Shown here in pieces: positions 24,772-33,304 of a stretch of DNA of 64,000 bases. A program made the translations under genes and the position numbers. The DNA is from Bacillota bacterium (lineage in GTDB: Bacteria > Bacillota > Clostridia > Acetivibrionales > DTU013): positions 1 to 64,000 of the forward strand of contig JAEZRE010000005.1 in the NCBI GenBank assembly GCA_023412915.1, written 5' to 3'. Below the pieces are notes generated by a model, which saw only the letters and a program-made list of their open reading frames with translations, did not search any database and was not told the DNA's origin. Each line of letters starts with the position of its first letter. The first letter of the stretch is position 1.

Positions 24772-27432
24772 ATGGATGTGTTCGAAGAGCGTAAGCAGAA
24801 AATAGTCGGCTTCATGAGAGAAGAAGCATATAAACCTTTGAAATTCGAAGAGCTCGCAGTCGTGCTCGACGTACCCCAGGAAGAGCGCGGGGATCTGACA
24901 GGACTTCTGGATAGCCTTGAAAAGGAAGGCGCGATATACAAAACTAACAAGGACCGATACGGCGTACCGGAAAGGATGAACCTGATGGTAGGCCGGATAC
25001 AGGGAAATGAACGCGGTTACGGTTTCCTGGTGCCGGATGACGACGAAATGTCAGATATATTTATATCGGCGGATGGCATGGCAGGCGCATTGCACAATGA
25101 CAGGGTCGTCGCGCGTATCACCAAAAAACCGTCGGGCGACAAACGTGCCGAGGGAGAGGTTATAAAAATACTGAAAAGGTCAGTGACAAAGGTGGTTGGA
25201 ACGTTCGAGAACAGCCGGTATTTTGGCTTTGTCGTTCCCGACGACCGCAGGATCCCTGGAGACATTTTCATACCGAAGGATGAGCTGAACGGGGCAAAAC
25301 CAGGTTACAAGGTTGTTGCCGAAATAGTCAAGTGGCCGGAGAAAAGGCGCAATGCGGAGGGCAGGATAGTCGAGGTAATAGGCGATATAAGCGAAACTGG
25401 CACAGATATCCTTTCTGTGATAAAGGCATACGGTCTCAACGAGGATTTTCCCGAAGATGTGTTCAGCCAGGCCGAGAAATTCCCGGACAAGGTAAACGGG
25501 AGCATGCTTAAAGGCAGGCGCGACCTCAGAGATTACACGATGGTTACGATCGACGGGGAAGATGCCAAGGACCTGGATGACGCAGTTTCCATAGAAAAAC
25601 TGGAGGACGGCTGTTACCGATTGGGCGTACATATTGCCGATGTAAGCTACTACGTCAGAGAAGGCACGCCGCTCGACAGAGAGGCCTTGGAGCGAGGTAC
25701 GAGCGTTTACCTCGTGGACAGGGTTATTCCGATGCTGCCGAGAAAGCTGTCCAATGGAGTATGCAGCCTCAACCCGCATGTTGACAGGCTTGCATTCTCG
25801 GTCATGATGGATATAGACGAAAATGGCAAGGTCACCGACCATGAGATTTTCGAAAGCGTGATAAAGACCAGTGAAAGGATGACGTATACCGACGTCTACA
25901 AGCTTCTGGAGTTTGGTGATAAAGACCTTATGGAACGTTACGGATACCTTATGGAAGACTTCACCGCCATGAAGGAGCTTGCGCTGATACTTCGCAAAAA
26001 AAGGATGGACAGGGGCGCTATAGACTTTGACTTCGATGAGGCGAAGATCATACTCGATGATGACGGCAAGCCGACTGAAGTGAAAAAGTACGAGATCACT
26101 ATTGCCAACAGGATAATCGAGGAATTCATGCTGGCCTGCAACGAGACCGTCGCCGAGCATTTCCACTGGGCCGGTATGCCGTTTGTCTACAGGATACATG
26201 AAGAACCCGATATTGAAAAGATTATGACCTTCGCCGAATTTTCGAGGAACCTGGGCTATCCGCTTAAAGGTTTGAACAAGATCCACCCCAGGGCGCTGCA
26301 GGACATACTGGAGAAAGTCAAGGGTACAAAGGAGGAGACAATCGTCAGCACCGTAATGCTGCGTTCGCTGGCGAAGGCTCGCTACAGCCACGAAAATTCA
26401 GGCCATTTCGGCCTTGCAGCCAAGTATTACTGCCATTTCACGTCTCCTATCAGGAGATATCCGGACCTCATAATACACCGCCTTATAAAGGAGGAGCTCA
26501 ATGGAGAGCTGCCTGAAAAGAGGGAGGAGCAGCTCCAGAACGTGCTGCCCGAGATTGCCAGGCACTGTTCCGAGAGAGAACGCGCAGCCGATGAGGCGGA
26601 GCGTGAGACCGAAGATATGAAGAAGGTCGAGTTCATGAAGGAAAGGGTCGGGGAGACCTTTGACGGTATCGTTTCAAACGTCACTTCCTTCGGAATGTTC
26701 GTGGAACTCGAGAACACGATAGAAGGCCTTGTAAAGGTCAGCAGCATGGATGATGACTATTATATATTTGACGATGCGCATTTCTGCCTGATAGGAGAGC
26801 GGACAAAAAAACGTTACAGGATCGGCGATCAGCTGAGAGTTTTGCTTACCCGGGCGGACATAGCCACAAGGCAGCTGGACTTCATAATCGAGGCAGAAAA
26901 CAAAAATGGCGGAAACGGCTCTAAAGAAGATGAAGACTTTGTGAGTGTCCGCACAAACGCCGGAGAATCCGGGAGAGGCGGGTACAACGACCGGTCCGGC
27001 AGCGGAAAACGTTATTCCGCGGCCGGACAAAGGAAGAGCGGCGGAATAAAATATGGCAAAGGTAAGGGTTATGGTACCAACGGCAAAAGCGGGGCAGCCG
27101 GCAAAGACAATAAAAAAGGCGTTACTGAAACAGGCGCTGGAAAAGGCGGCTTCGATAAAAGACATAAATATACCGGGAAGAAAAAGGATGACAGCCGGTC
27201 GGACAAGGACAGGAGCTTTAAGCAGGGTTTCAGCAGGGGAGGCTATGAAAGCCAGGACATGTATGCTGCCATTTCCGGCCATAAAGACCGCAGGATAGAG
27301 GTAGTGGACGAAAGCCTGATAGAAGAGAAGCCGGCAGCGGTTATAACACCGATAGGGAGGGAGCCCGCCAACCGGAAGAGGCGCGAAGTGCGTATCCCCA
27401 TTAGACCGCGGAAAAAACCTAAAAAGCTTTAA
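24772..27432 (+). CDS. rnr: Ribonuclease R
   Basis: 3'-5' exoribonuclease that degrades structured RNA. 886 residues, longer than the usual 700-800. N-terminal winged-helix region (1-65), two cold-shock-like OB domains (about 70-225), the catalytic RNB domain (about 250-580) with metal Asp residues in TIDGEDAKDLDDA, and an S1 domain (about 625-710, GIVSNVTSFGMFVEL). The last 170 residues are a Gly/Lys/Ser-rich basic tail with repeats such as GKGKGYGTNGKSG, ending RIPIRPRKKPKKL, probably RNA- or ribosome-binding. AGGAGAG precedes ATG 24772. The gene after it is DUF523, not the smpB expected in many relatives. Confidence 0.95.
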   Translation: MDVFEERKQKIVGFMREEAYKPLKFEELAVVLDVPQEERGDLTGLLDSLEKEGAIYKTNKDRYGVPERMNLMVGRIQGNERGYGFLVPDDDEMSDIFISADGMAGALHNDRVVARITKKPSGDKRAEGEVIKILKRSVTKVVGTFENSRYFGFVVPDDRRIPGDIFIPKDELNGAKPGYKVVAEIVKWPEKRRNAEGRIVEVIGDISETGTDILSVIKAYGLNEDFPEDVFSQAEKFPDKVNGSMLKGRRDLRDYTMVTIDGEDAKDLDDAVSIEKLEDGCYRLGVHIADVSYYVREGTPLDREALERGTSVYLVDRVIPMLPRKLSNGVCSLNPHVDRLAFSVMMDIDENGKVTDHEIFESVIKTSERMTYTDVYKLLEFGDKDLMERYGYLMEDFTAMKELALILRKKRMDRGAIDFDFDEAKIILDDDGKPTEVKKYEITIANRIIEEFMLACNETVAEHFHWAGMPFVYRIHEEPDIEKIMTFAEFSRNLGYPLKGLNKIHPRALQDILEKVKGTKEETIVSTVMLRSLAKARYSHENSGHFGLAAKYYCHFTSPIRRYPDLIIHRLIKEELNGELPEKREEQLQNVLPEIARHCSERERAADEAERETEDMKKVEFMKERVGETFDGIVSNVTSFGMFVELENTIEGLVKVSSMDDDYYIFDDAHFCLIGERTKKRYRIGDQLRVLLTRADIATRQLDFIIEAENKNGGNGSKEDEDFVSVRTNAGESGRGGYNDRSGSGKRYSAAGQRKSGGIKYGKGKGYGTNGKSGAAGKDNKKGVTETGAGKGGFDKRHKYTGKKKDDSRSDKDRSFKQGFSRGGYESQDMYAAISGHKDRRIEVVDESLIEEKPAAVITPIGREPANRKRREVRIPIRPRKKPKKL

Positions 27433-27445
27433 AGGAAGGGATCAT

Positions 27446-27904
27446 ATGTATTTAGTGAGCGCATGTCTTTTGGGTATAAAATGCCGTTACGACGGCGGTG
27501 CAAAGAAAAATGAAACGCTTATGAAACTGGCCTCGGAAGGAAAAGTAATCCCTGTCTGCCCGGAGCAGCTGGGAGGCTGTCCGACGCCGAGAGGTCAAAG
27601 TGAAATAGCAGGCGGCAGCGGCGCCGATGTGCTTTGCGGAGGATGCCGCGTCAAAACCGTGGATGGAAAGGATGTAACGGAATTTTTCATCAAGGGCGCC
27701 GAGGAAACATTGAAACTGGCTCTTTCCTGCGGTGTGAAAAAGGCTGTTTTAAAAGCCAGGAGTCCGTCCTGCGGGTATGGACAGATCTATGACGGTACCT
27801 TCAGCGGCGTTTTAAGGGCCGGAAACGGCGTAACGGCGGAGCTTCTGAGTAAAAACGGGATAGCTGTGTTCACTGAGGAAAATATAGAAGCGCTGGAAAA
27901 GTGA
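27446..27904 (+). CDS. DUF523 family protein (YbbK-like)
   Basis: 152-residue cytoplasmic protein of the DUF523 family. Conserved words: SACLLGIKCRYDGG at the N-terminus, VCPEQLGGCPTPR in the middle and LKARSPSCG near residue 110. The repeated Cys residues (CLLG.KC, CPEQ.GGC, PSCG) suggest metal or Fe-S binding; in some relatives the family is implicated in 2-thiouracil desulfuration (TudS). Function in this organism is unproven. It begins 13 bases after rnr with AAAGGAAGG, so the two are likely co-transcribed. Confidence 0.85.
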   Translation: MYLVSACLLGIKCRYDGGAKKNETLMKLASEGKVIPVCPEQLGGCPTPRGQSEIAGGSGADVLCGGCRVKTVDGKDVTEFFIKGAEETLKLALSCGVKKAVLKARSPSCGYGQIYDGTFSGVLRAGNGVTAELLSKNGIAVFTEENIEALEK

Positions 27905-27910
27905 AAACGG

Positions 27911-27947
27911 ACAAAAGCCGCCGGTCTGTAAAAAGACCCGGCAGCTT
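27911..27947 (+). terminator. Possible hairpin between DUF523 and the HPr-like gene
   Basis: AAAGCCGCCGGTCT can pair with AGACCCGGCAGCTTT with one mismatch and one bulge. There is no T tract on either strand, so terminator function is doubtful. The genes on either side converge. Confidence 0.35.
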
Positions 27948-27997
27948 TCGCTCCGGGTCACTTTACAGCAGTTTACATTCGTAAATTGCTGTGATCG

Positions 27998-28225
27998 TCA
28001 AATTATGAAGGATTTTATTTCTTCGCAGAAGGCTTCGCAATCGTCCGTATGAACCTCTACACGGATAGGTTTGTTGAAATCCAGGCTGAATATCCCCATG
28101 ATTGATTTTGCGTCTACGACGTAGCGCCCTGAGGTCAGATCCACATCGAAGTCGTACTTGTTCGCGATATTTACAAAGTCCTTGACGTCGTTTATTGTTT
28201 TTAGCATAATGCTGAATGCTTTCAT
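27998..28225 (-). CDS. HPr-like protein lacking the active-site histidine
   Basis: 75 residues, the size of a PTS HPr. The second half reads SGRYVVDAKSIMGIFSLDFN, matching the HPr regulatory-serine segment (KSIMG), so Ser phosphorylation by HPr kinase is conceivable. The N-terminal GxHARPA loop with the phosphorylatable His is absent: residues 9-20 are KTINDVKDFVNI. It therefore cannot carry phosphate to sugar permeases and resembles Crh in concept, or a structural paralogue common in Clostridia. Start ATG 28225 has AAGGAGG 9 bases upstream. Confidence 0.82.
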   Translation of the reverse strand: MKAFSIMLKTINDVKDFVNIANKYDFDVDLTSGRYVVDAKSIMGIFSLDFNKPIRVEVHTDDCEAFCEEIKSFII

Positions 28226-28276
28226 CACTAAAACCTCCTTCTGACATATGGTGTCGGCTTCGCATTGCTCAAAATA

Positions 28277-28305
28277 ATGATATCCTGTTTCTGCCAACAA
28301 GTCAA
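28277..28305 (-). promoter_or_regulatory. Probable promoter of the HPr-like gene
   Basis: On the minus strand TTGACT (28300-28305), a 17-base spacer and TATCAT (28277-28282). Back to back with the mtaB promoter. Confidence 0.55.
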
Positions 28306-28313
28306 TTACGTTA

Positions 28314-28342
28314 TTGTTAAAAAAATATGAATTAACTATAAT
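28314..28342 (+). promoter_or_regulatory. Probable mtaB promoter
   Basis: TTGTTA (28314-28319), a 17-base spacer and TATAAT (28337-28342), about 29 bases before the GGAGG site of mtaB. Confidence 0.6.
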
Positions 28343-28377
28343 ATATTAGTTACATCAAAATTCTATACGGAGGAATC

Positions 28378-29676
28378 GTGAAAAAAGTCGCGTTTTATAC
28401 ACTTGGCTGTAAAGTTAATCAATATGAAACCGAGGCAATGGCAGAGGCCTTTGAAAACGCAGGTTATGAGCAGGTCGAGTTTGATTCCGCAGCGGACGTC
28501 TATGTGATCAATACCTGTACCGTTACAGGCTTGAGTTCCCGAAAATCACGCCAGGCCATACGCAGGGCCAGGCAGTTGAACGGCAATGCCGTAGTGGCGG
28601 CAGTTGGCTGTTACCCTCAGACGGCAAGGCAGGAAGTGGAAGCAATGCCGGAGGTCGATATAGTCGCAGGCACTGCGGACAGGCTTAGGGTCCCCGAATT
28701 GGTAGAGACGTTTCTCAAAGGCGGGGAAAGGATCTCGGCCGTTGAAAACGTAATGAAGAATCACAGGTTTGAGGACCTCAAGATAGAGAGATACAAGGAC
28801 AGGACAAGGGCATTTCTTAAAATACAGGAGGGGTGCAGCCAATATTGCTCATACTGCATCATTCCCTATGCAAGAGGCCCTATCCGGAGCAGGCCGTACG
28901 ACGAGATCACAGGAGAAGTGGGTAGGCTTGTCGAGGCAGGCTTCAAGGAGGTCGTACTGACCGGCATACATATCGCATCTTACGGCAGGGATCTGGGAAA
29001 GCTCAGACTTCCCGACCTTATCCGGGGAGTGAATGAAATAGATGGCGTCGAACGCATTCGCATAGGCTCGATAGAACCTACTCTTATAACTGAAGAGTTT
29101 GCGCAATCGGCGGCGAGGATGGAAAAGCTCTGCCCGCACTTCCATATTTCCCTTCAGAGTGGCTGTGACGAGACTCTTAAGCGTATGAACAGGCGTTATA
29201 CGGCATCGGAATATAAAAAAGCTTTGGAACTGCTGAGAGAATATATTCCGGACGTATCGGTCACTACCGACGTAATGGTGGGCTTCCCGGGCGAGACTGA
29301 CGACGAGTTCGAACGCACTTATGAGTTCCTCGAAGAGATACGTTTCGCCAAAATGCATGTCTTCAAATTTTCTCCGAGAGAGGGAACTCCTGCCGCCGGC
29401 TTTGAGGGGCAGGTTGACGGTGTCGTGAAGGAGGCGCGCAGCCGGAAGGTCATCAGCCTGTCCGACCGCTGTGCGCTCGAGTTCAATTCCAAATTCGTAG
29501 GGAGACGGATGACTGTGCTCTACGAGCACGAACTCAAAGATGAACCCGGTATCTACGAAGGGCTTACAACAAATTACATAAAAGTACTGACGAAGGGAAA
29601 TCCTAGTATCGTGGGAAATATTTCAGGGACCGGGCTTGTCAGGGCGACGGCTGAATATGTAGACGGTGAGTTATAG
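28378..29676 (+). CDS. mtaB: tRNA (t6A37) methylthiotransferase MtaB
   Basis: Radical-SAM enzyme that adds a methylthio group to t6A at position 37 of ANN-decoding tRNAs. 432 residues. N-terminal MTTase domain with Cys in TLGCKVNQYE, NTCTVTG and AVGCYPQ (auxiliary 4Fe-4S cluster); radical-SAM CxxxCxxC in EGCSQYCSYCIIPYARG; C-terminal TRAM domain (about 370-430). GTG start 28378 with GGAGG three to four bases away. It stands between its own promoter and the ireB promoter. Confidence 0.94.
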   Translation: MKKVAFYTLGCKVNQYETEAMAEAFENAGYEQVEFDSAADVYVINTCTVTGLSSRKSRQAIRRARQLNGNAVVAAVGCYPQTARQEVEAMPEVDIVAGTADRLRVPELVETFLKGGERISAVENVMKNHRFEDLKIERYKDRTRAFLKIQEGCSQYCSYCIIPYARGPIRSRPYDEITGEVGRLVEAGFKEVVLTGIHIASYGRDLGKLRLPDLIRGVNEIDGVERIRIGSIEPTLITEEFAQSAARMEKLCPHFHISLQSGCDETLKRMNRRYTASEYKKALELLREYIPDVSVTTDVMVGFPGETDDEFERTYEFLEEIRFAKMHVFKFSPREGTPAAGFEGQVDGVVKEARSRKVISLSDRCALEFNSKFVGRRMTVLYEHELKDEPGIYEGLTTNYIKVLTKGNPSIVGNISGTGLVRATAEYVDGEL

Positions 29677-29700
29677 CCGGTAACCCTTTGGTTTTTTGTA

Positions 29701-29729
29701 TTGCATAAAGCTACCGCTTGTATTATTAT
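29701..29729 (+). promoter_or_regulatory. Probable ireB promoter
   Basis: TTGCAT (29701-29706), a 17-base spacer and TATTAT (29724-29729), about 74 bases before the ireB start. Confidence 0.5.
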
Positions 29730-29802
29730 ATTCATATCAAACATGTGTTTGTGAATCTGCCGCTATCATACGTTATCGACGGCAGTCAGGGGAGTGTTGT
29801 AA

Positions 29803-30057
29803 ATGGCAAACAGTGAAACCATGATGTTCAAAATGGATAAGGACAAGGAGAATGAAGCCCGTGATATACTGTTTACGGTGTACAAGGCGCTGAATGAAAA
29901 GGGCTATAACCCTATCAACCAGCTTGTCGGCTATATACTCTCCGGTGATCCCACTTACATTACGAACCACCTGAACGCAAGGAGCGTCGTGCGGAGGCTT
30001 GAGCGGGACGAGTTGCTTGAAGAGATCGTAAGGTTCTATCTTGAAAATAAAAAGTAA
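29803..30057 (+). CDS. ireB: IreB family regulatory phosphoprotein (UPF0297)
   Basis: 84 residues. Matches the IreB/YrzL family almost over its whole length: TMMFKMDKDKENEARDIL, then KGYNPINQLVGYILSGDPTY and HLNARSVVRRLERDE. In Enterococcus the homologue is a substrate of the Ser/Thr kinase IreK and affects cephalosporin resistance; Thr residues lie near the N-terminus. GGGGAG precedes the ATG. In most Bacillota ireB is followed by ruvX and a DUF1292 gene; here an aldo-keto reductase gene intervenes. Confidence 0.95.
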   Translation: MANSETMMFKMDKDKENEARDILFTVYKALNEKGYNPINQLVGYILSGDPTYITNHLNARSVVRRLERDELLEEIVRFYLENKK

Positions 30058-30061
30058 TAAG

Positions 30062-30085
30062 AACCCCGAACACTCGGGGTTTTAT
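30062..30085 (+). terminator. Intrinsic terminator after ireB
   Basis: ACCCCGA pairs with TCGGGGT around ACAC, then TTTATTT. It ends 23 bases before the next start codon, so expression of the following genes may need read-through or another promoter. Confidence 0.8.
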
Positions 30086-30107
30086 TTATTTTTGAAGCCG
30101 GGGTCGT

Positions 30108-31055
30108 ATGAAGTATAGCAAGTTGGGAAGAACAGACATCAAAGTATCGAAAATGTGCTTCGGGGCATTGGTCATAGGTCCTCTGCAGCTGGGCTTGCCG
30201 GTTGTGGAGGGAGCGCGGGTCATCCGCAGCGCACTGGAACGCGGAGTCAATTTCATTGACACTGCCGAGCTTTATGGAACCTATGAGCATATACGGGAAG
30301 CTTCGCGGGGATTGGATCAAAAACCGGTGGTGGCGACCAAGTCTTATGCATATACTGCCGAAGGTGCCGCTGAAAGCGTCGAAAAGGCCAGGAAAGAGCT
30401 CGATACGGATGTTATAGACATATTCCTTATGCATGAGCAGGAAAGCCGGCTGACGCTGCGCGGCCACCGTCCGGCACTCGAATATTACCTGAACGAGCGC
30501 GAGAAGGGCAGGATAAAGGCAGTTGGCGTTTCAACGCACAACATCGAAGTTGTACGGGCTGTTTGCGACATGCCTGAAATCGACGTAGTGCACCCTCTCG
30601 TGAACAAAACGGGCATCGGTATTGGCGATGGTACGGTCGAAGAGATGCTTGCTGCCGTAAAAGCCGCATACGCTTGCGGAAAGGGAGTCTACAGCATGAA
30701 ACCTCTCGGGGGCGGCAACCTGCTCAACTCGTATGAGGAATGCCTGAAATTCGTTCTGGACCTGCCATTCGTGCATTCGATAGCGATCGGGATGCAAAGC
30801 GTCGAAGAGGTCGAGATGAACATTTGCCGTTTTGAAGGAGGAACAGTCCCGGAAGCTTTGAAGGACAGGATAGCCTCCAGGGAAAAGCATCTTCATATAG
30901 ATTACTGGTGCGAGGGCTGCGGCAGGTGCGTGGAACGCTGCGGACAGAAGGCCCTCCGCCTGAAGGACGGTAAAGCGTCGGTAGACAAGGATAAATGCCT
31001 GCTTTGCGGTTATTGCGGCAGTGTTTGTCCTCAATTTGCCATTAAAATATGCTAA
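30108..31055 (+). CDS. Aldo-keto reductase with C-terminal 2[4Fe-4S] ferredoxin domain
   Basis: 315 residues. An N-terminal TIM-barrel aldo-keto reductase domain (1-255) has the catalytic Asp and Tyr in NFIDTAELYGTYE, Lys in VVATKSY and His in FLMHEQ. The C-terminus carries a ferredoxin module with two cysteine sets, CEGCGRCVERCGQ and CLLCGYCGSVCP. Such fusions occur in anaerobes and may exchange electrons with ferredoxin instead of, or besides, NAD(P)H. Substrate unknown. The ribosome binding site is weak (CCGGGG). It is inserted between ireB and ruvX. Confidence 0.9.
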   Translation: MKYSKLGRTDIKVSKMCFGALVIGPLQLGLPVVEGARVIRSALERGVNFIDTAELYGTYEHIREASRGLDQKPVVATKSYAYTAEGAAESVEKARKELDTDVIDIFLMHEQESRLTLRGHRPALEYYLNEREKGRIKAVGVSTHNIEVVRAVCDMPEIDVVHPLVNKTGIGIGDGTVEEMLAAVKAAYACGKGVYSMKPLGGGNLLNSYEECLKFVLDLPFVHSIAIGMQSVEEVEMNICRFEGGTVPEALKDRIASREKHLHIDYWCEGCGRCVERCGQKALRLKDGKASVDKDKCLLCGYCGSVCPQFAIKIC

Positions 31056-31073
31056 GGATCGGCGGAGGTTTCT

Positions 31074-31490
31074 ATGCGCATAATGGGCATTGATTTTGGA
31101 GACAGTAGAATCGGAGTCGCTGTGAGCGATCCGCTCGGATGGACCGCACAGGGTCTTGATACGATACAATGGAAGGGCTCGATTGAACAGCCGGCGGAGA
31201 AGATAAGACAGCTGGTGTCGCAATATCAGGCCGAAAGAATTGTGATCGGCCTTCCGAAAAATATGAACGGTACCATAGGTCCCAGCGGTGAAAAGGCCAT
31301 CGAATTCGGAAACCTTTTAGCCGAACTCACAGGACTGGAAGTGATCAGATGGGATGAGCGCCTGACTACCGTGGCGGCCAACCGAACCATGCACGAGGTT
31401 GGAATGAAGACTTCCAAAAAGAAGGGTTCGGTCGATAGAATAGCGGCTGTATTAATATTGCAGGGATATCTTGACAGTGTGTCAAAATAA
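31074..31490 (+). CDS. ruvX: RuvX/YqgF Holliday-junction resolvase-like protein
   Basis: 138-residue RNase H-fold protein. N-terminal MGIDFGDSRIGVAVSDP carries the first catalytic Asp, VIGLPKNMNG the strand-loop motif with GLP, WDERLTT the Glu, and KKGSVDRIAAVLILQ the C-terminal Asp. In E. coli YqgF is needed for 16S rRNA 5' maturation; a junction-resolvase activity is described in mycobacteria. GGAGG lies six bases before the ATG. The DUF1292 gene follows 40 bases on, as in the usual ireB-ruvX-DUF1292 arrangement. Confidence 0.94.
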   Translation: MRIMGIDFGDSRIGVAVSDPLGWTAQGLDTIQWKGSIEQPAEKIRQLVSQYQAERIVIGLPKNMNGTIGPSGEKAIEFGNLLAELTGLEVIRWDERLTTVAANRTMHEVGMKTSKKKGSVDRIAAVLILQGYLDSVSK

Positions 31491-31530
31491 GGGTATGTTA
31501 TTTAATACAAGATGAAATGGAGGTGCTCCT

Positions 31531-31821
31531 ATGGATGATGAAAGAGATGATATAGTAGTTCTGGTTGATGAAAATGGAGACGAAGTTGAGTTTGAACATA
31601 TCGATACTATCGAAATGAACGACAATGAATACGTTGTTTTGGCCCCTCTTGAGGAAGAATCGGAGGAGGAAGGCGAAGACGAGGAAGTAATCATACTAAA
31701 GATCGAACACAATGAAGATGGTGAGGATTCATTCGTAACTATCGAGGACGACGATGAACTCGAAGAGGTCTTCAACGAGTTCCAGTCAAGGATGGAAGAG
31801 GAATTCGATCCTGAAGAGTGA
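31531..31821 (+). CDS. DUF1292 family acidic protein (YrzB-like)
   Basis: 96 residues, extremely rich in Asp and Glu (for example EEESEEEGEDEEV and EDDDELEEVFNEF). The pattern VVLVDENGDEVEFEHIDTIE followed by NEYVVLAPL matches DUF1292. Function unknown; conserved beside ireB and ruvX across Bacillota. GGAGG precedes the ATG and a strong terminator follows. Confidence 0.9.
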   Translation: MDDERDDIVVLVDENGDEVEFEHIDTIEMNDNEYVVLAPLEEESEEEGEDEEVIILKIEHNEDGEDSFVTIEDDDELEEVFNEFQSRMEEEFDPEE

Positions 31822-31832
31822 AATGATATAAA

Positions 31833-31866
31833 AGAGCCGATGCGATTTGAAGCATCGGCTTTTTAA
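31833..31866 (+). terminator. Intrinsic terminator after DUF1292
   Basis: AGCCGATGC pairs perfectly with GCATCGGCT around GATTTGAA, followed by TTTTT. Confidence 0.9.
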
Positions 31867-31898
31867 CAATTTATATTCAAATATTGCGAGGATAGAAA

Positions 31899-33179
31899 AT
31901 GCGTAATAAATTAGCACAAATTCCGCCTATGGGATGGAACAGCTGGGATTGCTACGGTGCAAGCGTCACGGAAGACGAAGTGAAAGGGAACGCCGAATAT
32001 ATTTCCAGGCATTTGAAGGAATATGGCTGGGAATATGTAGTGGTAGATATTCAATGGTATGAGCCCAGGGCGCTTTCATCAGCTTATAATAAATTCACAC
32101 CTCTTGAAATGGACGGATATTCAAGACTGATTCCTGCTGTAAACCGTTTTCCGTCGTCGGAAGGGGGCAAGGGCTTCGGACCTCTGGCGGAATATGTACA
32201 CAGCCTTGGCCTTAAATTCGGCATACATATCATGAGGGGCATTCCGCGCCAGGCAGTGCATGCCGATACACCGATACTGGGAACCAAGGTGCGTGCAAGG
32301 GAAATTGCGCACGTAAACTCCATATGCCAGTGGAATACGGACATGTATGGCGTAGACGCTTCCGTGGAGGGCGCGCAGGCCTATTATGATTCCATAATAA
32401 AGCTTTATGCCTCGTGGGGTGTGGACTATATTAAGGTCGACGACATATCGAGGCCTTATTCCCCCGGCGAAGTCGAGCTTATCCGCGATGCCATCGACAA
32501 TTGCGGCCGGGAAATCGTACTGAGCCTCTCGCCCGGACCTGCGCCGATAGAATATGCGGAACATTTGAAAGCAAATGCCAATATGTGGAGAATGACGGAT
32601 GATTTCTGGGATCAGTGGAGATTGCTGGACAATATGTTTGAACGCTGCAGCCAATGGGCCCAGCACACAGGTCCGGGCCACTGGCCCGATGCGGACATGC
32701 TGCCGCTCGGACATATAGCAATTCGCTCCTGTGAGCACGGTATGGGCGACAGATGGACAAATTTCACCAGGGATGAACAAATTACGATGATGACTCTCTG
32801 GTGTATTTTCCGTTCGCCGCTCATGGTAGGCTGTGAACTAAGGGACAATGACGATTGGACGCTTTCCCTGCTCACAAACGGGGAGTTGCTGAGAATTCAG
32901 CAGCATTCACATTCAGCCCGTCAATTGTACCAGCGGGGCGCATACAATACGAATGTCGCCTGGACATCCACAGATGATGACGGCAGCTTGTACCTTGCCA
33001 TTTTCAACAGGGGGACTTTTGAAACCAGGACCGAGACGCAGCTTTCCTTGATGTATGCCGAAGGCCGTTATCATGTGAGGGACTTATGGGCGCATGAGGA
33101 ACTTGGTGTGGCGGAGCGAACCATCATTGTTTCGGTGGCGCCTCATGGCGCCAGATTATTAAAGCTGACGAAAATATAG
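31899..33179 (+). CDS. Glycoside hydrolase family 27 (alpha-galactosidase-like)
   Basis: 426 residues without signal peptide, so cytoplasmic. N-terminal PPMGWNSWDCYG is the GH27 hallmark; the nucleophile Asp lies in VDYIKVDDIS (181-182), and the acid/base Asp is likely in RMTDDFWDQW (234-235). GPGHWPDADML supplies substrate-site residues. The C-terminal 90 residues form the antiparallel beta-sandwich. The retaining enzymes of this family release alpha-galactose or alpha-N-acetylgalactosamine; the specificity loop is not decisive here. It has its own start after a terminator and is followed by a palindromic repeat copy. Confidence 0.9.
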   Translation: MRNKLAQIPPMGWNSWDCYGASVTEDEVKGNAEYISRHLKEYGWEYVVVDIQWYEPRALSSAYNKFTPLEMDGYSRLIPAVNRFPSSEGGKGFGPLAEYVHSLGLKFGIHIMRGIPRQAVHADTPILGTKVRAREIAHVNSICQWNTDMYGVDASVEGAQAYYDSIIKLYASWGVDYIKVDDISRPYSPGEVELIRDAIDNCGREIVLSLSPGPAPIEYAEHLKANANMWRMTDDFWDQWRLLDNMFERCSQWAQHTGPGHWPDADMLPLGHIAIRSCEHGMGDRWTNFTRDEQITMMTLWCIFRSPLMVGCELRDNDDWTLSLLTNGELLRIQQHSHSARQLYQRGAYNTNVAWTSTDDDGSLYLAIFNRGTFETRTETQLSLMYAEGRYHVRDLWAHEELGVAERTIIVSVAPHGARLLKLTKI

Positions 33180-33225
33180 AAAGATCCGGAAGGATTGCCC
33201 GCAGCTTCCTTCAGGACTCAAATAG

Positions 33226-33297
33226 AAACACAGGGACGGTTCTTTTGTTTCGTTTTTGCTGTTAAAACGAAACAAAAGAACCGTCCCTGCGTTTTGT
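33226..33297. repeat. Dispersed palindromic repeat, copy 3
   Basis: GGGACGGTTCTTTTGTTTCG and its exact complement surround a 10-base loop, with AAAC/GTTT-like outer ends. It lies between the convergent GH27 and PilZ genes. Confidence 0.9.
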
Positions 33298-33304
33298 TCA
33301 CCCT

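Noticed and set aside
25180..26391. 403-codon ORF antisense to rnr
   Set aside because: Mirrors the third-codon-position composition of rnr; no binding site and no recognisable domains.
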